This document shows, piece after piece, positions 1 through 5,926 of a stretch of DNA of 8,124 nucleotides. Both the position numbers and the translations under genes were made by a program. How positions within the stretch are numbered: position 1 is the first letter of the stretch; each line of letters starts with the position of its first letter. The stretch comes from JADLEX01 sp964586775 (GTDB taxonomy: Bacteria > Lernaellota > Lernaellaia > JACKCT01). The stretch spans positions 1 through 8,124 of the forward strand of contig CAZPJD010000220.1 in assembly GCA_964586775.1 (NCBI GenBank), in the 5' to 3' direction. Under the pieces are notes generated by a model, which was given only the letters and a program-made list of their open reading frames with translations, was not told where the DNA came from and did not search any database.

Positions 1-2001
1 GTGGGTCAGTCCCGCATGCCTCAGGAGTTCATCCCCGGCCTGCTCCACATCCTGATCTTCGCGGGTTTCATGACCCTCTCCGTGCGGACCGTTCTGCTGT
101 TCGGCATGGGATTTTCGGGATCGTGGTTCAATCTCGATCGTCTGCCGGGGGTCGGCGCTTTTCTGGGGCCGCTCTACTCCATCCTGAAAGACCTGTTGGT
201 GATCGGCGTGCTCGTCGGGTGCGCCGGATTCGCATGGCGGCGTCTCGTCTCCAAGCCCGTTCGCATGAAAAACATGAAACAGGCCGAGCCCGTGGCGATC
301 CTCGCGTGGATCTCCGGCCTGATGCTGATGGATGTCCTGCTCGAAGCCGGCTACGGCGCGTGGATGCGCGGGCCGGAGGCCGCCGGCGCGATGCACCACG
401 TGTGGATCACGCCGCTCGGCGAACTGTTCTCGGGTCTATTCGGCCCCAAATCGGGCGAGTGGGCCTTCAAGGCCGGCGTCTGGGGCCACAGCATCATGGT
501 GCTCGGCTTCCTCAACTACCTGCCCTTCGGAAAACACTTCCACGTCATCACCGCGCTGCCCAACACCTTCCTCGCGCGCACCACGCCGCCGGGGCGGCTC
601 GAACCCATCCTCAATATCGAGGAGAAGTTCGAGAAGATGGAGTCCGATCCCTCGATCGCCATCGGCGTGGCGCAGGTGGAAAACCTCACCTGGAAACAGC
701 TCCTCGACGTCTATTCGTGCACCGAGTGCGGGCGCTGCGTGCCGTATTGCCCCGCGTGGTCCACGGACAAGCCGCTGTCGCATCGCGGCGTGAACAAAAA
801 GATCCGCGCGCACCTGATGGAAAAAGCCGATTTCCTGCTCGCGCCGAAACCCGCCGAGGGGTCGGACAAAAAACTCGAGTGGACCGGCGATTCGCTCACC
901 AACGGCGCGGTGTCGGCCGAGACGATCTGGTCATGCACGCTGTGCATGGACTGCGAGGAGCGCTGCCCCGTGCTGATCGAGCAGGTCCCGCGCATCGTGC
1001 AGATGCGCCGCCACCTGTCGATGATCGAGGGCGATATCCCCGGCGAGGTCGCCAACTTTTTCAAAAACGTCGAGCGCAACTCCAACCCGTGGGGCCTCGC
1101 CCCCGACAAACGCGCCGACTGGATCGCGGGGCTCGAAGAGGGCCACGTCGCGCCGCAGTTTTGCGAACTGTCCCCCGAGGAAGCGGCGCAGGTCGAGTAC
1201 CTGTTCTGGGTCGGCTGCATGGGTTCCTATGACGACCGCTCGCAAAAAGTCACGCGCGCGCTCGTGAAGATCCTCAACGCCGCGGGCGTGAAGTTCGCGG
1301 TGCTGGGCGTCGAGGAGCAGTGCAACGGCGAGACGGCGCGGCGGCTCGGCAACGAATATCTGGGCCAGATGCTCGCCGTCATGAACATCCAGACGATGAT
1401 GGCCTACGGCGTGAAGAAGGTGATCGCGTTCTGCCCGCACTGCTTCAACACGATCAAGAACGACTTCCCGCCGCTGATCCCGCAGGCCCGCGACCAGATG
1501 GAAGACAAGGACACGGCGAACAAGTACGCCGACTTCGCGGGTTTCGAGACCGTGCACGCGAACGAATTGGTGCGAAAGCTCATCGCCGACGGGCGCATCA
1601 AGCTCCACAAGAACGACGACCTCGGCAAGATCGCTTACCACGATCCATGCTTCCTCGGCCGCTACAACGACATCTTCGATCCGCAGCGCGAGATGGTCGC
1701 GCTCGCGGGCGGGACCGTGGCCGAGCCGAGCCTCGCCCGCCGGCAGTCCTACTGCTGCGGCGCGGGCGGCGGACGAATGTGGGTCGAGGAGCACGCGCCG
1801 CGCGTCAACCACAAGCGATTCGACGAGATCATGGAATCGACGGGCAACCCCGGCACCATCGGCGTGTCGTGCCCGTTCTGCCTGACGATGATGACCGACT
1901 CGTCCAAGGACAAGCTGGTGGACGACAAGGTCAAGGTGAAGGACGTGATCGAGATCGTCGCCGATCAGCTCGTCATGCCGGGCGAACCGCGCCCGAACTG
2001 A
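1..2001 (+). CDS. Membrane-bound CCG-domain Fe-S oxidoreductase (FadF/HdrD-like, probable ETF:quinone link), 5'-partial
   Basis: Probable membrane oxidoreductase passing electrons between a soluble donor, most likely electron-transfer flavoprotein, and the membrane quinone pool. In the 666 visible residues, four hydrophobic segments (about 11-35, 58-79, 97-118, 154-176) form a NarI-like cytochrome b region; His16, His163, His179 and His181 are candidate haem ligands. Two 4Fe-4S motifs follow: CTECGRCVPYC at 240-250 and CTLCMDCEERC at 312-322. Two CCG-type domains follow: C406, C441 and C478-x2-C481; then C550, C585-C586 and C624-x2-C627. The first CCG motif reads CNG, so it lacks one cysteine; I recall CTG-type variants in this FadF-like branch. 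The visible GTG is probably not the start: GQSRMPQEF resembles an internal loop of homologues, which have another helix before it. The gene therefore likely begins upstream. No etf or acyl-CoA dehydrogenase gene is visible, so the ETF partner is inference. The domain assignment is firm. Confidence 0.88.
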   Translation: MGQSRMPQEFIPGLLHILIFAGFMTLSVRTVLLFGMGFSGSWFNLDRLPGVGAFLGPLYSILKDLLVIGVLVGCAGFAWRRLVSKPVRMKNMKQAEPVAILAWISGLMLMDVLLEAGYGAWMRGPEAAGAMHHVWITPLGELFSGLFGPKSGEWAFKAGVWGHSIMVLGFLNYLPFGKHFHVITALPNTFLARTTPPGRLEPILNIEEKFEKMESDPSIAIGVAQVENLTWKQLLDVYSCTECGRCVPYCPAWSTDKPLSHRGVNKKIRAHLMEKADFLLAPKPAEGSDKKLEWTGDSLTNGAVSAETIWSCTLCMDCEERCPVLIEQVPRIVQMRRHLSMIEGDIPGEVANFFKNVERNSNPWGLAPDKRADWIAGLEEGHVAPQFCELSPEEAAQVEYLFWVGCMGSYDDRSQKVTRALVKILNAAGVKFAVLGVEEQCNGETARRLGNEYLGQMLAVMNIQTMMAYGVKKVIAFCPHCFNTIKNDFPPLIPQARDQMEDKDTANKYADFAGFETVHANELVRKLIADGRIKLHKNDDLGKIAYHDPCFLGRYNDIFDPQREMVALAGGTVAEPSLARRQSYCCGAGGGRMWVEEHAPRVNHKRFDEIMESTGNPGTIGVSCPFCLTMMTDSSKDKLVDDKVKVKDVIEIVADQLVMPGEPRPN

Positions 2002-2054
2002 AGGGCGAATTTCGAGGGGACAACCACGCCGGAATCGGCGGCGATGGACGGGAA

Positions 2055-2090
2055 CGGCGGCCGGAGGCGACTCCGGCCGTCGGCGTTTTT
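2055..2090 (+). terminator. Intrinsic terminator after the Fe-S oxidoreductase gene
   Basis: A perfect 9-bp GC-rich stem (CGGCCGGAG / CTCCGGCCG, 2058-2079) closes on a GCGA tetraloop of the GNRA type. It extends to 12 bp at 2055-2082 with one G-U pair, and five T follow at 2086-2090. It lies 53 bases after the oxidoreductase stop, in the gap between convergent genes. Read on the minus strand the hairpin is followed by only two T, so it would serve the ars operon poorly. Confidence 0.85.
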
Positions 2091-2100
2091 ACTCGAACAA

Positions 2101-2547
2101 TCAGTACCCGAAGACGACGGCGAGGCGGCGGCGCAGCTCGTCGCGCACGTCGCGAAACGCCTGCAGGCGCGCTTCGTCGTCGCCCGTCGCGGCGGCGGGG
2201 TCGGGCAGGCCCCAGTGGATCTTCAGCACGGGGCGCGCGAACACCGGGCAGACCTCTTCGGCGCAGAGCGTAACGACCGCGTCCACCGAGTCCGCGTCGA
2301 TCTCGCCGATGCTCTTCGACCGATGCCCCGTGATGTCGACGCCGATTTCGGCGAGCGCCGCAATGGCCTGCGGACGCACGCTGGTCGGCTCCGAACCCGC
2401 CGAGGAGATCGTCACATCCGCGGGCGCGAGCGATCGCGCGACGCCCTCGGCGAGCTGACTGCGCGCGGAATTGGCCACGCACAAAAACAGGATGTGGCGC
2501 ACACGCGCCTCGCGCAGACGAAGCGCATCGGCGTGCCAGTCGCTCAT
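2101..2547 (-). CDS. arsC: Arsenate reductase, low-molecular-weight phosphatase type
   Basis: Cytoplasmic enzyme expected to reduce arsenate to arsenite for export by the neighbouring Acr3. The 148-residue product has the LMW-phosphatase P-loop near its N-terminus: C23-x5-R29-S in FLCVANSARSQ. Cys23 is the nucleophile. The family's two further redox cysteines appear as Cys95 and Cys100 in TLCAEEVCPVF, and the general-acid aspartate is probably Asp116 in GLPDPA. The three-cysteine layout suggests regeneration by thioredoxin, although the 95/100 spacing is tighter than the 82/89 pair of Staphylococcus aureus ArsC. About 15 residues precede the first beta strand (VRHILFLC). The ATG start is chosen because it overlaps the acr3 stop as ATGA (2544-2547), implying translational coupling. 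It is the last gene of the arsR-acr3-arsC operon. A plain protein tyrosine phosphatase is the alternative, but the extra cysteines and context argue against it. Confidence 0.93.
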   Translation of the reverse strand: MSDWHADALRLREARVRHILFLCVANSARSQLAEGVARSLAPADVTISSAGSEPTSVRPQAIAALAEIGVDITGHRSKSIGEIDADSVDAVVTLCAEEVCPVFARPVLKIHWGLPDPAAATGDDEARLQAFRDVRDELRRRLAVVFGY

Positions 2548-3602
2548 GTCGTCGCCTCGGGCGCGTACCAACGCCTGCGCAGCGCGAACGCGACATTGAC
2601 GAGGCCGATCATCACCGGCACCTCGACCAGCGGCCCGATGACCGCGGCGAAAGCCGCGCCGTGGTGAATGCCGAAGGTGGCGATGGCGACCGCGATGGCG
2701 AGCTCGAAGTTGTTGGACGCCGCCGTGAACGAGAGCGTCGTCGAGCGGCCATAGTCGGCGCCGATCCGGTGGCTCAGGAAAAACGACACGAGGAACATGA
2801 CGACGAAGTAGATCAGCAACGGGATCGCGATTCGAACGACGTCGAGCGGCAACTGCACGATGTATTCGCCTTTGAGCGAAAACATAACGACGATCGTGAA
2901 CAGCAGGGCGACGAGCGTGATCGGGCTGATCCTGGGGATGAACTGGGTCTCGTACCACTCCCGGCCTTTCAGGGAAATCAGCGAAAACCGCGAGACGATA
3001 CCCGCGATGAACGGAATGCCGAGGTAGATGAACACGCTCTTCGCGATCTCGCCGATCGTGATATCGACGGCGACGCCCTCGAGGCCGAACCACGTCGGCA
3101 GCACGGTGATGAAGACGTAGGCGTACACGGAAAAAAAGAGCACCTGAAACACGGAATTGAACGCGACGAGCCCGGCGGCGTACTCCGCGTCGCCCTTGGC
3201 GAGATCGTTCCACACGATCACCATCGCGATGCAGCGCGCGAGGCCGATCAGAATCAGGCCGGTCATGTATTCGGGCTTGTCGCGCAGAAAAATCAGCGCC
3301 AGCGCGAACATCAACACCGGACCGATCACCCAGTTCTGCACCAGCGACAGCGTGAGCACGCGCGTATCGCGGAACACGCGCGGCATTTCCTCGTAACGCA
3401 CCTTCGCCAGCGGCGGGTACATCATGAGGATCAGCCCGACGGCGATGGGAATGTTGGTCGTACCGACGGAAAATCGATTCCAGAATTCGGCGACGCCGGG
3501 CCAAATCGAGCCCGAAACGACCCCCACCGCCATGGCGACAAAGATCCATAGTGTCAAGTAGCGGTCGAGAAACGACAGCTTGCGCGTGGTGCCGCCGCTC
3601 AT
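2544..3602 (-). CDS. acr3: Acr3-family arsenite efflux transporter
   Basis: Inner-membrane carrier that exports arsenite (and in some relatives antimonite), driven by the membrane potential or proton gradient. The 352-residue product is the usual size and is hydrophobic throughout, consistent with the ten helices of the family. The two residues known to be essential in Acr3 are present: Cys124 in GLARCIAMVIVWND and Glu300 in NNFELAIAVAIA. Other signatures are the stretch around 141-160 (AAGLVAFNSVFQVLFFSVY), ISPITLVALLFT at 225-236 and IGPLVEVPV at 322-330. The reading frame stays open upstream through arsR, but the ATG at 3602 is chosen because homology begins there and it forms an ATGA overlap with the arsR stop. 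The 3' end overlaps the arsC start the same way, so all three cistrons are probably translated from one message. Identification is very secure. Confidence 0.97.
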   Translation of the reverse strand: MSGGTTRKLSFLDRYLTLWIFVAMAVGVVSGSIWPGVAEFWNRFSVGTTNIPIAVGLILMMYPPLAKVRYEEMPRVFRDTRVLTLSLVQNWVIGPVLMFALALIFLRDKPEYMTGLILIGLARCIAMVIVWNDLAKGDAEYAAGLVAFNSVFQVLFFSVYAYVFITVLPTWFGLEGVAVDITIGEIAKSVFIYLGIPFIAGIVSRFSLISLKGREWYETQFIPRISPITLVALLFTIVVMFSLKGEYIVQLPLDVVRIAIPLLIYFVVMFLVSFFLSHRIGADYGRSTTLSFTAASNNFELAIAVAIATFGIHHGAAFAAVIGPLVEVPVMIGLVNVAFALRRRWYAPEATT

Positions 3603-4171
3603 GAGCGCTGCTCCCGCGATGTGTCGCTCGTCGCCGCCGCCGTGCGCCGGGCGCGGCGAGTCGCCTGGCGATTCGCAGGCGGCTCGCAGTCCACGCCGTC
3701 CTGCGCCTTGCGCGATTTCCAGGCCCGCAGCCGGTCCTGCAACGCGGCGAATCGTTCGTCCATCAGGAACGGGCGCACAGCCCGCAGCGCGGCGGCCGCG
3801 TCGCCCATGGCATCCGCGTTCCACCGATAGAACGCCCACGTTCGGCGGCGGGACTCGGTCACCAGATCGCGCACGGCCAGATAACGCAGGTGGCGCGAAG
3901 CCTTGGAGTGCGTGAGATCGAGGACGGCGGCGATGTCGCATACGCACAGCTCCGGGTTCGCGCGTAGCAGCGCGAGCATCCGCAGCCGCGTCTCGTCGGC
4001 CAGCGCACGCATCAGGCCGGCCAGCTCCTTCACGCCGCCGGGCGAACGCGATTCCTTCGCCGAGTCGCGCCGCGCAGTCGTTTCGCGTTGCGCTGTCGGT
4101 TCTCTACGTGCCGTAGCGGTCGCTGTCGCCACTTCGCGTCGCGCCGTCGACTCCCATCGCCGTCCCGCCAT
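3599..4171 (-). CDS. arsR: ArsR/SmtB-family arsenic-responsive repressor with extended basic tails
   Basis: DNA-binding repressor of the ars operon, released by As(III). The 190-residue product is much longer than the roughly 100-120 residues common in the family. The winged-helix core spans about 47-140: MRALADETRLRMLALL, then ELCVCDIAAVL with the metalloid-binding cysteines Cys76 and Cys78, then the recognition helix region THSKASRHLRYL. The third cysteine of the E. coli R773 site (CVCDLC) is Ala81 here. Residues 1-46 are low complexity, rich in Arg, Thr and Ala, with four copies of a TARRE-like unit (9-13, 20-24, 26-30, 32-36). Residues 150-190 form a second Arg-rich tail. The start at 4171 is preferred because a strong GGAGG lies 5 bases upstream; internal candidates (GTG codon 47, ATG codon 54) lack a well-spaced ribosome site. 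It is the first gene of the operon, and its stop overlaps the acr3 start. Confidence 0.93.
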   Translation of the reverse strand: MAGRRWESTARREVATATATARREPTAQRETTARRDSAKESRSPGGVKELAGLMRALADETRLRMLALLRANPELCVCDIAAVLDLTHSKASRHLRYLAVRDLVTESRRRTWAFYRWNADAMGDAAAALRAVRPFLMDERFAALQDRLRAWKSRKAQDGVDCEPPANRQATRRARRTAAATSDTSREQRS

Positions 4172-4176
4172 GACCG

Positions 4177-4181
4177 CCTCC
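4177..4181 (-). promoter_or_regulatory. Shine-Dalgarno site of arsR
   Basis: GGAGG on the minus strand ends 5 bases before the ATG at 4171. It decides in favour of the long form of ArsR, including the repeat-bearing N-terminal tail. Confidence 0.8.
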
Positions 4182-4199
4182 GAATGAAATTGCTATACC

Positions 4200-4228
4200 T
4201 GTTTAACCGTTTAAACGGTTATTTGCAA
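4200..4228 (-). promoter_or_regulatory. Tentative arsR promoter
   Basis: On the minus strand TTGCAA (4228-4223) and TAAACA (4205-4200) are separated by 17 bases and could be -35 and -10 boxes. The -10 is a weak match. TATAGC at 4197-4192 is a better -10 but has no convincing -35 at 17-18 bases. In both readings the 18-bp palindrome overlaps the polymerase site, as expected for a repressed promoter. Confidence 0.4.
4204..4221. promoter_or_regulatory. Perfect 18-bp palindrome, likely ArsR operator
   Basis: TAACCGTTTAAACGGTTA is its own reverse complement over 18 bases. It is an AT-rich island in GC-rich DNA, 32 bases upstream of the arsR ATG. ArsR dimers bind short inverted repeats at their own promoters, so position and symmetry fit an autoregulatory operator. 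A further GTTTAA at 4201-4206 overlaps its edge. Assignment to ArsR is inference from position. Confidence 0.7.
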
Positions 4229-4288
4229 CAAACGGGGTGTTGCGCGAAACTTCGGATTGCAAGGCGTGTTCGCCGGGCTGTCGAGATC

Positions 4289-4314
4289 GAGGGAGCGACG
4301 CGGTCCGCTCCCTT
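4289..4314. other. Hairpin in the arsR-porin intergenic region
   Basis: AGGGAGCG (4290-4297) and CGCTCCCT (4306-4313) form a perfect 8-bp stem around an 8-base loop, extendable by one G-U pair. Only TTTC follows on the plus strand, so it is a poor terminator. The rest of the 4222-4452 spacer has no convincing gene: open frames through it are arginine-rich GC artefacts without ribosome sites. Confidence 0.35.
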
Positions 4315-4452
4315 TCATCGGGTGCGACTCCGCACATCGGGCGCGGCTCGGCAGTTCGTGCGCGGTCGCGAGCGTCGGCTGCGGCTGGACTCACGGGGCG
4401 CTGTAAGGCGTTACGGTCACGGATCGACGCGTCGGCCGCGTCCGATCGGAAC

Positions 4453-4481
4453 TTGACGCCCGCGAAACGCGCCGGGATAAT
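4453..4481 (+). promoter_or_regulatory. Sigma-70-type promoter of the porin gene
   Basis: TTGACG (4453-4458) and GATAAT (4476-4481) are separated by exactly 17 bases, each matching five of six consensus positions. Transcription would start near 4488, leaving a 5' leader of about 37 bases before the porin ATG. The -10 box lies inside a 6-bp inverted repeat (GCCGGG at 4471-4476, CCCGGC at 4484-4489), which could be an operator half-site pair or chance in GC-rich DNA. Confidence 0.8.
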
Positions 4482-4510
4482 CGCCCGGCTGCTCATCTTT
4501 CTTTTCATCG

Positions 4511-4518
4511 AAGGGGAA
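4511..4518 (+). promoter_or_regulatory. Shine-Dalgarno site of the porin gene
   Basis: AAGGGGAA lies 6 bases before the ATG at 4525. With the promoter at 4453-4481 and the signal peptide directly after this ATG, it fixes the start, although the frame stays open back to 4237. Confidence 0.75.
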
Positions 4519-4524
4519 TTTCCC

Positions 4525-5784
4525 ATGAAGCGCCGGATGGCTGGTCTGGGGATTTGCGTGGTCGCGCTGCTCGTCGCGACGGCGGCGTTCGCCGAGATGG
4601 AGCCGGTCAAGGTCGGGTTCGGTTCGCTGCAGATCAGCGGGCTCTTTCAGGCGGGATTCAACTACTACATCGGCGACGAGATCGCGTCCGCGCGCGATGT
4701 GGACCTGAACCGCGACGGCCAGATCGCCGCCGACGGATCGGAGTCGAACGTCCCCGCCGCGGTCGATCGCACGTCGGACATGGAGTTCATCGTCCGCCGC
4801 GCGCGCATCGCGTTCAAGGGCAACGTGGTCGACGAGCACATCGGATACTTCTTCCAGACCGACGTGCAGGAAGGCCGCGTGACGCTGCTCGACACGCGCC
4901 TCGCGTTTTCCTACATCCCCTACACCACCATCAGCATCGGTCGATTCCTGCCGAAGTTCACCTATTGGACGCCGATGAATCCGGCCTACACCTATCTGAT
5001 CGACGTGCCTCAGATGAACTCGTTCCTCGGCGCGCAGCGCCAGACCGGAGTCAACGTCGGCGTCTTCCACAAACTCTTCGAGGTCGATTTCGGCGCGTTC
5101 AACGGACGCAACGAACCGAACATCCCCATCAACCCCGCCGACCGCGCCGGCGAGCCGCTGGGCACCAACACCCAGGACCGCTGGAACGACGAGAATACCG
5201 CGAAGGACGTCTACGCCTCGTTCGCCGTCAAGCCGATCGACGGGCTGCGCATCTTCGGTGGTTACTGGTACGGCATGCCGCTCGACTACTTCGAGGAGAA
5301 AGACGGCGAGATGACCGCGCATAACGCGAACGTCGGCATCGTGAACGGAGGCGCCGCATACCTCGCACAGTTCGGCCTACACCTGTGGGCCGAGGTCATG
5401 AGCCAGTCGGTGCGTTTCGATTCGAGCCCGTCCACCGACCCCGACGGCGAGCGGCCCGACGATACCTTCGAATATTCGGCGCTGTCGTGGTACGCGATGG
5501 CCGGTTACGACTTCAAGAACGTCGGCGTGCCCTTCGAGATTCTGGCGCGATATGACTGGCTCGACCCCGACACGACCAACGACGAAAAGACGCACGGCGA
5601 CAAGGACGTGCGGACGCGCATCACCGGCGGCTTCAACTACTACATCGAGGACTTCTTCGCGGTGCTCGCGGTAAACTACGTGTACAAGGCCGAGGAGTAT
5701 GAGTTGCTCGATAAAAAGCTCGAGGAAGACCAGACCGGCGTTTTCGACGACGAGCTGCAACTCCAGGTCCAGGTGCACTTCTAG
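4525..5784 (+). CDS. Phosphate-selective porin O/P-like outer-membrane protein
   Basis: Outer-membrane beta-barrel channel of the Porin O/P (OprP/OprO-like) type, 419 residues, near the usual size. A Sec signal peptide is clear: MKRR, a hydrophobic core at about 6-20, and likely cleavage after Ala23 (AFA|E). The family hallmark MEFIVRRARIAFKGN is at 86-100. The rest alternates aromatic and polar residues as in barrel strands, and the protein ends in VQVHF with the C-terminal Phe of outer-membrane beta signals. Residues 60-71 (DLNRDGQIAADG) match the first eight positions of an EF-hand-like DxNxDGxI calcium loop, but the usual acidic residue at position 12 is Gly71. The gene is divergent from arsR, with 353 bases between the two starts, and has its own promoter. 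Anion (phosphate or arsenate) selectivity is suggested only by family and neighbourhood; the solute cannot be read from the sequence. Confidence 0.82.
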   Translation: MKRRMAGLGICVVALLVATAAFAEMEPVKVGFGSLQISGLFQAGFNYYIGDEIASARDVDLNRDGQIAADGSESNVPAAVDRTSDMEFIVRRARIAFKGNVVDEHIGYFFQTDVQEGRVTLLDTRLAFSYIPYTTISIGRFLPKFTYWTPMNPAYTYLIDVPQMNSFLGAQRQTGVNVGVFHKLFEVDFGAFNGRNEPNIPINPADRAGEPLGTNTQDRWNDENTAKDVYASFAVKPIDGLRIFGGYWYGMPLDYFEEKDGEMTAHNANVGIVNGGAAYLAQFGLHLWAEVMSQSVRFDSSPSTDPDGERPDDTFEYSALSWYAMAGYDFKNVGVPFEILARYDWLDPDTTNDEKTHGDKDVRTRITGGFNYYIEDFFAVLAVNYVYKAEEYELLDKKLEEDQTGVFDDELQLQVQVHF

Positions 5785-5795
5785 CGGAATCGCGC

Positions 5796-5885
5796 GTGTC
5801 GCCGTCGCTTCGCGAGCCCGTTGCGATCGGCGCACTGCGCCTGCGCAACCGCCTCTATCGCGCGCCGGTGCTCGAGGGCGCCGGC
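5796..5885 (+). pseudogene. Fragment of an NADH:flavin oxidoreductase (Old Yellow Enzyme family) N-terminus
   Basis: From GTG 5796 the frame gives about 30 residues that read as the start of an OYE/2,4-dienoyl-CoA reductase barrel: EPVAIGALRLRNRLYRAP followed by VLEGAG. This fits the family opening of P-x2-IG-x-L-x-L-x-NR-x3-AP, including the Asn-Arg and Ala-Pro positions near the FMN site. After codon 30 the similarity ends. The frame continues as arginine- and glycine-rich residues, then as the antisense of the response regulator gene, so a full enzyme (about 350 residues or more) is not encoded. It starts 11 bases after the porin stop with a weak CGGA upstream, as a second operon gene would. 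The end at 5885 is where I lose the resemblance, not a stop codon. Recognition is by eye from a short stretch. Confidence 0.55.
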
Positions 5886-5926
5886 CGCGCGGTCGTGACC
5901 GGCGGCGGCGCTCGTCGGCAGGTGGA

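Noticed and set aside
123..1232. Long plus- and minus-strand open frames inside the Fe-S oxidoreductase gene.
   Set aside because: Composition is dominated by Arg, Ala and Gly as expected for shadow frames in GC-rich DNA, with no recognisable domain, while the main frame has complete cysteine motifs.
2027..2040. Small hairpin CGCCG-GAAT-CGGCG between the oxidoreductase stop and the terminator.
   Set aside because: The 5-bp stem has no T tract and is within chance expectation at this GC content; the hairpin at 2055-2082 is far stronger.
2661..3551. 296-codon plus-strand frame antisense to acr3, rich in His, Asp, Glu and Arg.
   Set aside because: It is the mirror of a hydrophobic membrane-protein gene and has no ribosome site or recognisable domain.
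3603..3947. Upstream extension of the acr3 frame through arsR.
   Set aside because: The extension is an arginine/proline-rich shadow of arsR in another frame. Acr3 similarity starts at the ATG that overlaps the arsR stop.
4237..4524. 96-codon upstream extension of the porin reading frame.
   Set aside because: It would place the signal peptide internally, crosses the promoter at 4453-4481, and lacks a ribosome site; ATG 4525 has both a ribosome site and the signal sequence.
5880..5910. GC-rich inverted repeats between the porin and the response regulator as a possible bidirectional terminator.
   Set aside because: The stems are short, one with a 2-base loop, and there is no T run on either strand.
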